Source: Pseudomonas putida
GTDB lineage: Bacteria > Pseudomonadota > Gammaproteobacteria > Pseudomonadales > Pseudomonadaceae
Direction of reading: 5' to 3'
DNA: 58,934 nt
Assembly (NCBI RefSeq): GCF_022627325.1
Contig: NZ_JAETZZ010000020.1
Span: 1-58,934, forward strand
This document shows positions 37,696-47,250 of the stretch, piece after piece. Position 1 is the stretch's first letter. Each line of letters begins with the position of its first letter. The notes under the pieces were generated by a model. That model ran no database searches, was not told where the DNA came from, and saw only the letters and a list, made by a program, of their open reading frames with translations. A program made the position numbers and the translations under genes.

Positions 37696-38523
37696 ATGCT
37701 TAGCCCATACATGTCGCCCGTGGAGCGGGTGTGGTTCTACAGCCTGCGTATCCTTTGCGGCCTGATATTGCTGTTTCTGGTGTTGCCGGTACTGGTGATC
37801 GTGCCGCTGTCGTTCAACAGTGGCAGCTTCCTGGTGTATCCACTGCAAGGCTTCTCTCTGCAGTGGTACCACGATTTCTTCGCTTCGGCCGAGTGGATGC
37901 GCGCCCTGCGCAACAGCGTCATCGTCGCCCCGGCGGCCACGCTGCTGGCCATGGTGTTCGGCACGCTGGCAGCGATCGGGCTTACCCGCGCCGATTTTCC
38001 CGGCAAGTCGCTGGTCATGGCGCTGGTGATTTCGCCGATGGTGGTGCCGGTGGTGATCATTGGTGTAGCCAGCTACCTGTTCTTTGCCCCGCTGGGGATG
38101 GGTAACAGCTTCATTTCGCTGATCCTGGTGCACGCGGTGCTGGGTGTGCCGTTCGTCATCATCACCGTGTCGGCGACCTTGCAAGGCTTCAATTACAACC
38201 TGGTGCGTGCGGCTGCCAGCCTGGGGGCCTCACCGGTGGTTGCGTTTCGCAGGGTCACCTTGCCGCTGATCGCCCCCGGGGTCATCTCGGGGGCGCTGTT
38301 CGCCTTCGCTACCTCTTTCGATGAGGTGGTGGTGACGCTTTTCCTCGCCGGGCCAGAGCAGGCCACCCTGCCGCGGCAGATGTTCAGCGGCATTCGCGAG
38401 AACCTGAGCCCGACGATTGCAGCGGCGGCCACCTTGCTGATCGGTTTTTCGGTGGTGCTGTTGCTGACCCTGGAGTGGCTGCGCGGGCGCAGTGAAAAGC
38501 TGAGGACTCAGCAGCCCGCCTGA
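37696..38523 (+). CDS. ABC transporter permease (PotC-like)
   Basis: A 275-residue inner-membrane permease with six helices. The EAA loop is LVRAAASLGASPVVAFRRVTLP (its core RAAASLGAS near residue 180). It pairs with the preceding permease to form the channel. AGGAG ends 7 bases before the ATG at 37696; an in-frame GTG three bases earlier is too close. Last gene of the transporter operon, 11 bases after its partner. Confidence 0.93.
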   Translation: MLSPYMSPVERVWFYSLRILCGLILLFLVLPVLVIVPLSFNSGSFLVYPLQGFSLQWYHDFFASAEWMRALRNSVIVAPAATLLAMVFGTLAAIGLTRADFPGKSLVMALVISPMVVPVVIIGVASYLFFAPLGMGNSFISLILVHAVLGVPFVIITVSATLQGFNYNLVRAAASLGASPVVAFRRVTLPLIAPGVISGALFAFATSFDEVVVTLFLAGPEQATLPRQMFSGIRENLSPTIAAAATLLIGFSVVLLLTLEWLRGRSEKLRTQQPA

Positions 38524-38538
38524 GCCATGTCGCCGGTA

Positions 38539-38563
38539 CCGGCCCTTCACAGGCAAGCCCGCT
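38539..38563. repeat. Degenerate REP-like element
   Basis: CCGGCCCTTCACAGGCAAGC followed by CCGCT resembles the 35-base P. putida REP core, in which GCGGGCAAGCCCGC forms a palindrome; here the left arm is degraded (ACAGGC). It lies in the 156-base gap between the transporter operon and rpe. Single copy in this window. Confidence 0.45.
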
Positions 38564-38679
38564 AAGGGTCGGTAGCGGCGAGACGGCGACACCCGTCGCC
38601 ACGCATTGATGCCAATCAGCCCCTATCCGGTTCCCTGAGTTACAATGCGCGCCACCTAGATTCTGCCAACAGGTGCGCC

Positions 38680-39354
38680 ATGCAGCCCTACGCTATTGCC
38701 CCCTCCATTCTCTCCGCCGATTTCGCCCGCCTGGGCGAGGACGTCGACAAGGTGCTGGCCGCTGGTGCCGACATCGTCCACTTCGACGTGATGGATAACC
38801 ACTACGTACCCAACCTGACCATCGGCCCGATGGTCTGCACTGCCTTGCGCAAATACGGTGTGAGCGCGCCGATCGATGTGCATCTGATGGTCAGCCCGGT
38901 AGACCGCATCATCGGTGACTTCATCGAAGCCGGTGCCACCTACATCACCTTCCACCCGGAAGCCTCGCAGCACATCGACCGCTCGCTGCAGCTGATCCGT
39001 GACGGTGGCTGCAAGGCCGGCCTGGTGTTCAACCCGGCAACCAGCCTGGACGCGCTGAAATACGTGATGGACAAGGTCGACATGGTGCTGCTGATGAGCG
39101 TCAACCCAGGCTTTGGCGGGCAGAAGTTCATCCCCGGCACCTTGGACAAGCTGCGTGAAGCACGGGCGCTGATCGACGCCAGTGGCCGTGATATCCGCCT
39201 GGAAATCGACGGTGGGGTCAACGTCAACAATATCCGCGAGATCGCTGCCGCAGGTGCTGATACCTTCGTTGCCGGCTCGGCGATCTTCAACGCGCCGGAT
39301 TATCAGGAAGTGATCGCCAAGATGCGCGCCGAACTGGCTCAGGCCCGGCCATGA
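38680..39354 (+). CDS. rpe: Ribulose-phosphate 3-epimerase
   Basis: A 224-residue TIM-barrel enzyme of the pentose phosphate pathway interconverting ribulose- and xylulose-5-phosphate. APSILSADFARLGED, HFDVMDNHYVPN with the metal-binding His/Asp, MSVNPGFGGQ and DGGVN are intact. AGGTG is upstream of the ATG. Overlaps gph by 4 bases (ATGA), as in the rpe-gph-trp order of many bacteria. Confidence 0.98.
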   Translation: MQPYAIAPSILSADFARLGEDVDKVLAAGADIVHFDVMDNHYVPNLTIGPMVCTALRKYGVSAPIDVHLMVSPVDRIIGDFIEAGATYITFHPEASQHIDRSLQLIRDGGCKAGLVFNPATSLDALKYVMDKVDMVLLMSVNPGFGGQKFIPGTLDKLREARALIDASGRDIRLEIDGGVNVNNIREIAAAGADTFVAGSAIFNAPDYQEVIAKMRAELAQARP

Positions 39355-40169
39355 GCGGCTTCGAGCAGCTGTTCCCCGGGACGCTGCCCAGGCTGGTGAT
39401 GTTCGATCTGGACGGTACCCTGATCGATTCAGTCCCCGACCTGGCCGCAGCCGTTGACCGCATGCTGCTCGAACTTGGCCGACCGGCCGCCGGCCTCGAC
39501 GCCGTGCGGCACTGGGTAGGCAACGGCGCGCCCGTGCTGGTGCGCCGCGCCCTTGCCGGCGGCCTGGACCACGCCACGGTAGACGATGAGCTGGCCGAGC
39601 GTGGCCTTGCACTGTTCATGGAGGCGTATGCTGAAAGCCATGATCTGACGGTCGTCTACCCTGGTGTGCGCGAAACCCTGCGCTGGCTGCGCAAGCAGGG
39701 CGTGGAGATGGCGCTGATCACCAACAAGCCGGAACGCTTCGTCGCACCCCTGCTCGACCAGATGAAGATCGGCCGTTATTTCCGCTGGATCATCGGCGGC
39801 GATACCCTGCCACAGAAGAAGCCCGACCCTGCTGCGTTGCTGTTCGTCATGAAAATGGCCGGCGTCGAGCCTGGCCAGGCGCTGTTTGTGGGGGACTCGC
39901 GCAGTGATGTGCTGGCGGCCAAGGCTGCCGGTGTGCAGTGCGTTGGGCTCAGCTATGGCTACAACCACGGCCGGCCGATCGATGAAGAAGCGCCCAGCCT
40001 GGTCTTGGGCGATCTGCGCCTGCTGCTGCCTGGTTGCGTAGTCACCGACACTGGGATAACGTTGGCGGACCTTCAAGCCTCACAAGACAGAGAGCCCTCC
40101 GTGGTGGTTACCGGCAAATTCTGGATGAAAGTCATCAAGGCCCTGGCCCGTTGGCGTTGGCGCGCCTGA
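39351..40169 (+). CDS. gph: Phosphoglycolate phosphatase
   Basis: A 272-residue HAD-family phosphatase that removes 2-phosphoglycolate produced in DNA repair. The nucleophile Asp is in MFDLDGTLIDS; the later motifs VMKMAGV...FVGDSRSDV and TNKPERF are present. Catalytic motifs end near residue 215; the last 22 codons (from GTG 40101) form a frame homologous to the leader upstream of trpG and end in RWRWRA, so the C-terminus doubles as, or has grown into, the trpE leader peptide. Confidence 0.94.
   Translation: MSGFEQLFPGTLPRLVMFDLDGTLIDSVPDLAAAVDRMLLELGRPAAGLDAVRHWVGNGAPVLVRRALAGGLDHATVDDELAERGLALFMEAYAESHDLTVVYPGVRETLRWLRKQGVEMALITNKPERFVAPLLDQMKIGRYFRWIIGGDTLPQKKPDPAALLFVMKMAGVEPGQALFVGDSRSDVLAAKAAGVQCVGLSYGYNHGRPIDEEAPSLVLGDLRLLLPGCVVTDTGITLADLQASQDREPSVVVTGKFWMKVIKALARWRWRA
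40101..40169 (+). CDS. Putative trpE leader peptide inside gph frame
   Basis: A 22-residue frame from GTG 40101 (AGAGAG upstream) to the gph stop: MVVTGKFWMKVIKALARWRW plus RA. It has three Trp codons, two as Trp-Arg-Trp just before the end, as expected for a tryptophan attenuator. It matches the 22-residue frame at 43807-43875 residue by residue over most of its length. It is in the same frame as gph, so ribosomes finishing gph also read the Trp codons. Attenuation of trpE and trpGDC has been reported in P. putida. Confidence 0.65.
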   Translation: MVVTGKFWMKVIKALARWRWRA

Positions 40170-40178
40170 CTTCTGCCT

Positions 40179-40194
40179 GCCGGCCTTAGCCGGC
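40179..40194 (+). terminator. trpE attenuator hairpin
   Basis: GCCGGC-CTTA-GCCGGC begins 9 bases after the leader stop, 43 bases before trpE. A T-rich but interrupted tract (CCGTCCGTTT) follows. The position and its counterpart upstream of trpG suggest an attenuator terminator; the antiterminator pairing was not resolved by eye. Confidence 0.5.
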
Positions 40195-40236
40195 CCGTCC
40201 GTTTGCCCGACTCTCATTGTTGCTCCGAGGCTACTC

Positions 40237-41718
<1,482 letters not shown>

Positions 41719-41729
41719 CGCTCAGGCGT

Positions 41730-41748
41730 GGGGCCGCATGGCGGCCCC
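41730..41748. terminator. Shared hairpin between convergent trpE and estP
   Basis: Perfect 8-bp arms GGGGCCGC/GCGGCCCC with a 3-base loop, 11 bases past trpE and 6 bases before the estP stop. Symmetric placement suggests it serves both convergent genes. T-runs are weak. Confidence 0.7.
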
Positions 41749-41754
41749 AATGGG

Positions 41755-43644
41755 TTAAAAGTCGACGCTGACGCCCAGGCTTATTCCTTGCTGGGTCAAC
41801 TCATCGCTCTTGGGCCAGTTGTAGTTCCCGCGCAGGTGTACCCCCGCCACCAGCTCATGGGTCAGCCCGAGGCTGGCGCGGGTCAGGTCGCTCTGCGGTG
41901 TGTACCCGGTCAGCGTGAAGTCATTGGCTGGCAGTGTGGTCAGGTGCATGGTCACGTCCTGCTGGTCATCTTCGAACTCATGCTCCTGCGCCACCTCGGC
42001 AAAAAGCCTGGTGTTGGCCAGTACCTGCACGCTGCCGAGCAACCCAACGCCCAAACGACGCGACGTGCGTTCCTGGTCATCGAAGCCCAGGGCCGTCGAG
42101 CGTCCGCTCTTCTCGTCATAACCGTCCACCTTCACCCGTGCATAGTCGGCGCTGATGAACGGCGCCAACTGCCATTGGCTGCTATCGGCTGCCAGGTTGT
42201 ATCCCAGCCGGCCGGTCACAGCCCAGGCTTCGCCGTCGGTATCACCTTTTTCGCTTCGGTCATTCACGCCCAGGGCGAAGGTACGCTTGAGGTCCCGGTA
42301 ATCCAGGTGCCCGGCGCTCAGCGCTGCGTCCGCCCACCAGCGGTCCTGACGAAACTGGGCGAAGGCACTGGCCAGGTAGCTGTCGAGCTTGTAGTCCGAG
42401 TCTTGTTCGCCTGCCTCCAGTTTCTGGCGGTAGATACCGCCGGCAAGCCCTAAGCGCCAAGCGTCGTTGAGCCGATAGCTGCCGCCCAACGTGAGGTTGT
42501 AGCCGCGCCCGTCAGCGTTGGCAGAACTGCGCTCGCTGTCGAAGTCCAGGTCTTGCGCACCCGTGGCAACAAAGGCCTGCCATTGGCCTGCCGCTTGCCA
42601 GGGTGTCTGCCATTGATTACGCAGTTCGTCCTGATGCGCGCGCAGGCTGGCGTGGGCCATTTCCGGTAGCAGTGTCAGCTCCCAGGGTGCGGAGAGGATC
42701 GAGTAGCCGTAGTCGGCAATCAGTTGCTGGCCTGCGATGGTTGGGTGCACCGAGTCGTTGAACAGGAGCTTGGTGGGGTCAGGGGTGGTGCCGTTGATGC
42801 CGTACAGCGGGTTTTCCACACAACTGTTGCCGCTGTAGCAGGTACCGACCAGGTTCTGCCCGCTGGCCAGCCCGAACTGCGTCGGGCTGGTCAGTGCTTC
42901 GTTCAGCAGTACGGGAATGTTCAGTGGAATGATTTCGGCATCTATCTGGCCCAGTTGGCTGACCAGTGACTGGTTGAACACGCTGGAAAGTTGCGACAGC
43001 GCGCCTTGCTGCGGCGTGCCGCTGAAGTTCGGCGTTTGCCCGAGGTCGGGTAGCAGCCAGACCATGATGTAGCGGGCGCCGCCTTGTTGCAGGGCCTGGG
43101 CGCTGGCGGCCAGGCGCGACCCCGCGGCGGCCGCGTCGGCAGGGCTGCTCACCAGGCCCTGCAGGAAGTCGTTACCGCCCCCGGTCAGGTAGTAGAGGGC
43201 GTTGGGGTCGGCGCGCAAGCCATTGGCCAGGTAACCGGCCTTCTCGCGTAGCACCAGGCCGGCAAAGTCTTGACCAGGCGGAATGATTGTCTGGGAAGTG
43301 TCGGTGACCGAATCCAGGATCTGCTGCGTGGTGTAGCCACCAACGGCCCAGTTGTTGCCGTCGGGGCGTATCCCGAGTGATGTGGACGGGTTCAACTCAT
43401 CGGCATTCACACCCAGGCGGGCGCCGAGGATCATCGGCGAGACAGGTGCAAAGTTGCCATTCGCATCACGGTTGGTAAAGCGCATGCCGGCAGTGCCGCC
43501 GGTCAGGTCAGGGAATTGCCCGGCGTCGCTGAGGCTGTCCCCGAAGACGATCATTGTCGAGTAAGGCGAGGGCGCAGCGAAAGCTTGGCTGCAGGCGAGC
43601 GCCAAGGTAGCCAGGGTAAAACGTAGCAAGGGTGTTTTTCGCAT
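41755..43644 (-). CDS. estP: GDSL esterase autotransporter
   Basis: A 629-residue outer-membrane esterase. Signal peptide (1-23), passenger GDSL lipase domain with nucleophile Ser37 in FGDSLSDAG, the block III GGGNDF and the catalytic Asp/His pair in NDSVHPT, and a C-terminal autotransporter beta-barrel (about 360-629) ending in the aromatic residue typical of outer-membrane proteins (SVDF). It resembles EstA of P. aeruginosa and EstP of P. putida. AAGGATG precedes the ATG by about 8 bases. It sits between trpE and trpGDC, transcribed against trpE. Confidence 0.93.
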   Translation of the reverse strand: MRKTPLLRFTLATLALACSQAFAAPSPYSTMIVFGDSLSDAGQFPDLTGGTAGMRFTNRDANGNFAPVSPMILGARLGVNADELNPSTSLGIRPDGNNWAVGGYTTQQILDSVTDTSQTIIPPGQDFAGLVLREKAGYLANGLRADPNALYYLTGGGNDFLQGLVSSPADAAAAGSRLAASAQALQQGGARYIMVWLLPDLGQTPNFSGTPQQGALSQLSSVFNQSLVSQLGQIDAEIIPLNIPVLLNEALTSPTQFGLASGQNLVGTCYSGNSCVENPLYGINGTTPDPTKLLFNDSVHPTIAGQQLIADYGYSILSAPWELTLLPEMAHASLRAHQDELRNQWQTPWQAAGQWQAFVATGAQDLDFDSERSSANADGRGYNLTLGGSYRLNDAWRLGLAGGIYRQKLEAGEQDSDYKLDSYLASAFAQFRQDRWWADAALSAGHLDYRDLKRTFALGVNDRSEKGDTDGEAWAVTGRLGYNLAADSSQWQLAPFISADYARVKVDGYDEKSGRSTALGFDDQERTSRRLGVGLLGSVQVLANTRLFAEVAQEHEFEDDQQDVTMHLTTLPANDFTLTGYTPQSDLTRASLGLTHELVAGVHLRGNYNWPKSDELTQQGISLGVSVDF

Positions 43645-43806
43645 GTGTGAACATCCTTTTCATTGTTTTTATGAGTACAGCCCGATCGACCATAGCAAAT
43701 CGCGGGGCATGCCTTCCAAGTCCATTCGTTTCCCGTAATTACGGGCATATTGCGCCCGCCGCCCCGGTAGGCTACTGTGCCTGCAAGTATGAGCGAGACC
43801 TATCCC
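43645..43806. promoter_or_regulatory. Divergent control region with CCCGTAATTACGGG palindrome
   Basis: The gap between the estP start and the trpG leader frame. CCCGTAATTACGGG (43732-43745) is a perfect 14-base palindrome, 87 bases upstream of the estP start and about 60 before the leader GTG. It is the right size for a dimeric repressor or activator acting on one or both divergent units. No clear -35/-10 pair could be assigned. Confidence 0.55.
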
Positions 43807-43875
43807 GTGTTGATCGTCAGCAAACTCTTGATGCGCGTTATCAAGGCCCACGCCCGTTGGCGTTGGCGCGCCTGA
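43807..43875 (+). CDS. Putative trpGDC leader peptide
   Basis: A 22-residue frame starting at GTG (GAGAC upstream): MLIVSKLLMRVIKAHARWRW plus RA. It has the same length as the frame at the end of gph and the same RVIKA-x-ARWRWRA block, with tandem Trp codons before the stop, so it looks like a tryptophan-sensing attenuator leader. An in-frame ATG at 43789 would give 28 residues; the homology between the two leaders begins at the GTG, which favours that start. The trpG start is 142 bases downstream. Confidence 0.7.
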   Translation: MLIVSKLLMRVIKAHARWRWRA

Positions 43876-43886
43876 CTTTATCTCTT

Positions 43887-43901
43887 GCCGGCCTGCCCGG
43901 C
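43887..43901 (+). terminator. trpGDC attenuator hairpin
   Basis: GCCGG-CCTGC-CCGGC, 11 bases after the leader stop, followed by CCGCCCCCGTTTGCC. The tail CCGTTTGCC matches the same place after the trpE leader hairpin. Stem is short; alternative pairings in the next 100 bases are likely and were not resolved. Confidence 0.45.
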
Positions 43902-44017
43902 CCGCCCCCGTTTGCCTTCCTGTCCGTGTCCGAGCGCCCTTAGTGGCAACGCCGTGTCTGTTTATGGTGTAGGAAGGTTCGACTTTTAAAGTCAGTAGAT
44001 TCTAGAGGTTTAGCCTG

Positions 44018-44611
44018 ATGTTACTGATGATCGACAATTACGACTCATTCACTTACAACGTCGTCCAGTACCTTGGCGAGTTGGGTGCCGAGGTCAACGT
44101 CATTCGCAACGACGAAATCACCGTTGCCGAGATCGAAGCCCTCAACCCTGAACGGATCGTGGTCTCCCCCGGCCCTTGCACGCCGAGCGAAGCCGGTGTG
44201 TCCATCGAGGCCATCCTGCATTTCGCCGGCAAGCTGCCGATCCTTGGGGTTTGCCTGGGCCACCAATCGATCGGCCAGGCGTTTGGCGGCGATGTCGTGC
44301 GTGCCCGCCAGGTGATGCATGGCAAGACCAGCCCGGTGTATCACCGCGACCTGGGCGTGTTCGCCGGCCTCAACAACCCGCTCACCGTGACCCGCTACCA
44401 TTCCCTGGTGGTCAAGCGCGAGACCCTGCCAGAGTGCCTGGAGGTGACAGCCTGGACCGCACATGACGACGGTTCGGTCGACGAGATCATGGGCCTGCGC
44501 CACAAGACACTGAATATAGAAGGGGTGCAGTTCCACCCCGAGTCCATCCTGACCGAGCAGGGCCACGAGCTGTTCGCCAACTTCCTCAAGCAGACCGGCG
44601 GCCGCCGCTAA
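44018..44611 (+). CDS. trpG: Anthranilate synthase glutamine amidotransferase
   Basis: A 197-residue class I amidotransferase that feeds ammonia to TrpE. MIDNYDSFTYN at the start, catalytic Cys in GVCLGHQSIGQ, and the His/Glu pair in VQFHPES complete the triad. AGAGGTTTAGCCTG precedes the ATG. First gene of trpGDC, 9 bases before trpD. Confidence 0.98.
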   Translation: MLLMIDNYDSFTYNVVQYLGELGAEVNVIRNDEITVAEIEALNPERIVVSPGPCTPSEAGVSIEAILHFAGKLPILGVCLGHQSIGQAFGGDVVRARQVMHGKTSPVYHRDLGVFAGLNNPLTVTRYHSLVVKRETLPECLEVTAWTAHDDGSVDEIMGLRHKTLNIEGVQFHPESILTEQGHELFANFLKQTGGRR

Positions 44612-44620
44612 GGACCGAGC

Positions 44621-45670
44621 ATGGATATCAAGAGCGCGTTGAGCCGTATTGTCGGCCACCTGGACCTCTCTACCGAAGAAATGCGCGATGTGATGCGCCA
44701 GATCATGACCGGCCAGTGCAGCGAGGCGCAGATCGGTGCCTTCCTGATGGGCATGCGCATGAAGAGCGAAAGCATCGACGAGATCGTTGGCGCGGTCTCG
44801 GTCATGCGTGAGCTGGCTGACAAGGTCGAGCTCAAAAGCCTAGATGGCGTGGTCGATATCGTCGGCACGGGCGGTGATGGCGCCAACATCTTCAACGTTT
44901 CCACCGCTTCCGCGTTCGTCCTGGCGGCGGCGGGTTGCAGCGTGGCCAAACATGGCAACCGCGCGGTTTCCGGCAAGAGCGGCAGTGCGGACCTGCTGGA
45001 AGCTGCGGGCATCTACCTGAACCTCACGCCTACCCAAGTGGGGCGTTGCATTGACAGCCTCGGCATTGGCTTCATGTTCGCGCAGAGCCATCACACAGCC
45101 ATGAAACATGCCGCAGGCCCGCGCCGCGACCTGGGCCTGCGTACCCTGTTCAACATGCTCGGCCCGCTTACGAATCCGGCTGGGGTGAAACACCAGGTGG
45201 TCGGCGTGTTCAGCCAGGCCTTGTGCCGCCCGCTGGCTGAAGTGCTGCAACGCCTGGGCAGCAAGCATGTGCTGGTCGTGCATTCCAAGGATGGCCTGGA
45301 CGAGTTCAGCCTGGCCGCGCCTACCTTTGTCGCCGAACTGAAGAACGACCAGATCAGCGAGTACTGGGTCGAGCCTGAAGACCTTGGCATGAAGAGCCAG
45401 AGCCTGCATGGTCTGGCAGTCGAAAATCCACAGGCATCGCTGGAGTTGATCCGTGATGCACTGGGCCGGCGCAAGACCGATAACGGCCAGAAGGCTGCCG
45501 AGATGATAGTGCTCAACGCGGGCGCTGCGTTGTACGCCGCTGACCACGCCATGAGCCTGAAGGCGGGTGTGGATCTGGCGCACGATGTGCTGCACACAGG
45601 GCTGGCGTGGGAAAAGCTGCAGGAGCTGGGTGCCTTTACAGCGGTATTCAAGGTGGAGAACGAAGCATGA
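44621..45670 (+). CDS. trpD: Anthranilate phosphoribosyltransferase
   Basis: A 349-residue enzyme joining anthranilate and PRPP. The PRPP loop GTGGDGANIFNVST, KHGNRAVSGKSG and the metal-binding DGLDEFSL are intact. It overlaps trpC by 4 bases (ATGA), which couples translation of successive pathway steps. Confidence 0.98.
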   Translation: MDIKSALSRIVGHLDLSTEEMRDVMRQIMTGQCSEAQIGAFLMGMRMKSESIDEIVGAVSVMRELADKVELKSLDGVVDIVGTGGDGANIFNVSTASAFVLAAAGCSVAKHGNRAVSGKSGSADLLEAAGIYLNLTPTQVGRCIDSLGIGFMFAQSHHTAMKHAAGPRRDLGLRTLFNMLGPLTNPAGVKHQVVGVFSQALCRPLAEVLQRLGSKHVLVVHSKDGLDEFSLAAPTFVAELKNDQISEYWVEPEDLGMKSQSLHGLAVENPQASLELIRDALGRRKTDNGQKAAEMIVLNAGAALYAADHAMSLKAGVDLAHDVLHTGLAWEKLQELGAFTAVFKVENEA

Positions 45671-46500
45671 GTGTCCCGACGGTGCTGGAAAGGATCATTG
45701 CCCGCAAGTTCCAGGAAGTGGCAGAGCGCAGCGCGCGCGTCAGCCTCGCCGAAATGGAGCGCCTGGCCAAGGAGGCGGATGCCCCGCGTGGGTTTGCCAA
45801 TGCCCTGATCGAGCAGGCCAAGCGCAAGCAGCCAGCGGTGATTGCCGAAATCAAGAAGGCCTCGCCGAGCAAGGGTGTGATCCGCGAGAACTTCGTCCCG
45901 TCGGAAATTGCCGTCAGCTACGAAAAGGGCGGGGCGACTTGCCTGTCGGTGCTGACCGACGTGGACTACTTCCAAGGGGCCGATGAGTACCTGCAGCAGG
46001 CTCGCACCGCCGTTTCGCTGCCGGTGATCCGCAAGGATTTCATGGTCGACCCTTATCAGATCATCGAAGCACGCGCCTTGGGTGCAGACTGCGTGCTGTT
46101 GATCGTGTCGGCGCTCGATGACGTCAGGATGGCCGAGCTGGCTACTACCGCCAAGGACGTCGGCCTCGATGTGCTGGTCGAAGTACATGACGGTGATGAG
46201 TTGGAGCGCGCGTTGAACACCCTTGATACCCCGCTGGTGGGTGTCAACAACCGCAACCTGCATACCTTTGACGTCAGCCTGGAAACCACTCTCGACCTGC
46301 TGCCACGCATCCCCCGCGATCGCCTGGCCATCACCGAGAGTGGCATCCTCAACCGTGCTGATGTCGAGCTCATGGAAATCAATGACGTTTATTCGTTCCT
46401 GGTGGGCGAGGCGTTCATGCGGGCCGAGCAGCCGGGGCTGGAATTGCAGCGGTTGTTCTTCCCTGAACAAGTGAAGAAGACTGTTCAGCATCTGGACTAA
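45667..46500 (+). CDS. trpC: Indole-3-glycerol phosphate synthase
   Basis: A 277-residue TIM-barrel enzyme closing the indole ring. IAEIKKASPSKGVIRE, FMVDPYQI, VEVHDGDELERAL and GVNNRNL are recognisable. Monofunctional (no TrpF domain). ATG at 45667 overlaps the trpD stop; the longer frame to 45607 is internal to trpD. Confidence 0.98.
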   Translation: MSVPTVLERIIARKFQEVAERSARVSLAEMERLAKEADAPRGFANALIEQAKRKQPAVIAEIKKASPSKGVIRENFVPSEIAVSYEKGGATCLSVLTDVDYFQGADEYLQQARTAVSLPVIRKDFMVDPYQIIEARALGADCVLLIVSALDDVRMAELATTAKDVGLDVLVEVHDGDELERALNTLDTPLVGVNNRNLHTFDVSLETTLDLLPRIPRDRLAITESGILNRADVELMEINDVYSFLVGEAFMRAEQPGLELQRLFFPEQVKKTVQHLD

Positions 46501-46509
46501 GCAACGTTG

Positions 46510-46530
46510 AAGCCGGCAATCGCCGGCTTT
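46510..46530 (+). terminator. trpGDC terminator
   Basis: AAGCCGGC-AATC-GCCGGCTT followed by TATCT, 9 bases after the trpC stop. A compact intrinsic terminator that separates trpGDC from the following gene. Confidence 0.8.
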
Positions 46531-46545
46531 ATCTAAGGTGGATCA

Positions 46546-47250
46546 ATGACCGATCAACCCCTGGCCCTTACCGTCGAGCAGGGCCTGCGCGCCGAGCAAG
46601 ATCTTTTGGCTGCAGTCTGTCGTGGCGAAGCCGAGAGTGGTGTGCTGTTCTGGCGCCCGACGGATCATGCGCTGGTCATGCCTCGGCGCATGAGCCGCCT
46701 GGACAACTTCGAGGCAGCCTGCTCGGAATTGGCGATCGCGGGCTGGCCAGTGCTGCTGCGTGAAACCGGTGGTGAACCGGTGCCTCAGTCGCATTCGACG
46801 GTGAATGTGGCGCTGGTCTACGTAGCTCCCCGCAGCGAAGGCGACCATGGCCGTATCGAGAACGCCTATGAACGGCTCTGCCTGCCGTTGTGCGACGTGC
46901 TGCGCGAGTGGGGTGGTGTGGCTTCGGTAGGCGAGATCGACGGGGCCTTCTGCGATGGCCGCTACAACGTCAACCTCAATGGCCGCAAACTGGTGGGTAC
47001 TGCCCAACGTTGGCGCCAGGGGCTGGGTGGAAAACGGCCTGTGGTGCTGGTGCATGGTGCGTTGTTGCTGGATAACGAGCGCGAGTCCATGGTCGCGGCG
47101 GTCAATCTGTTCAATGAATGTTGCGAGCTCGAGCAGCGCTGCCGGGCCGACAGCCATATAGCCCTGCACGAAGTGGCGCCCGCTGTGCCGTGGTTCGAGC
47201 GCCTTTCGCAGGCGTACAGGGAAGTACTTGCAGCGTTGCCCAAGGATTAA
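46546..47250 (+). CDS. Lipoate-protein ligase A-like protein
   Basis: A 234-residue protein of the biotin/lipoate ligase fold. PRRMSRLDNFEAAC at the N-terminal side is the divergent counterpart of the substrate-binding loop; NLNGRKLVGTAQRW contains the Lys expected to contact lipoyl-AMP. It lacks an LplA C-terminal domain and is shorter than E. coli LplA (338), so it may be a lipoyl transferase or octanoyl-transfer enzyme. A TAAGGTGG site precedes the ATG. Its TAA overlaps the vfr stop (TTAA at 47247-47250). Confidence 0.75.
   Translation: MTDQPLALTVEQGLRAEQDLLAAVCRGEAESGVLFWRPTDHALVMPRRMSRLDNFEAACSELAIAGWPVLLRETGGEPVPQSHSTVNVALVYVAPRSEGDHGRIENAYERLCLPLCDVLREWGGVASVGEIDGAFCDGRYNVNLNGRKLVGTAQRWRQGLGGKRPVVLVHGALLLDNERESMVAAVNLFNECCELEQRCRADSHIALHEVAPAVPWFERLSQAYREVLAALPKD

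Noticed and set aside
43632..43943. 103-codon frame across the estP-trpG gap
   Set aside because: Overlaps the estP start and runs out of frame over the trp leader; the leader frame is the one supported by homology.
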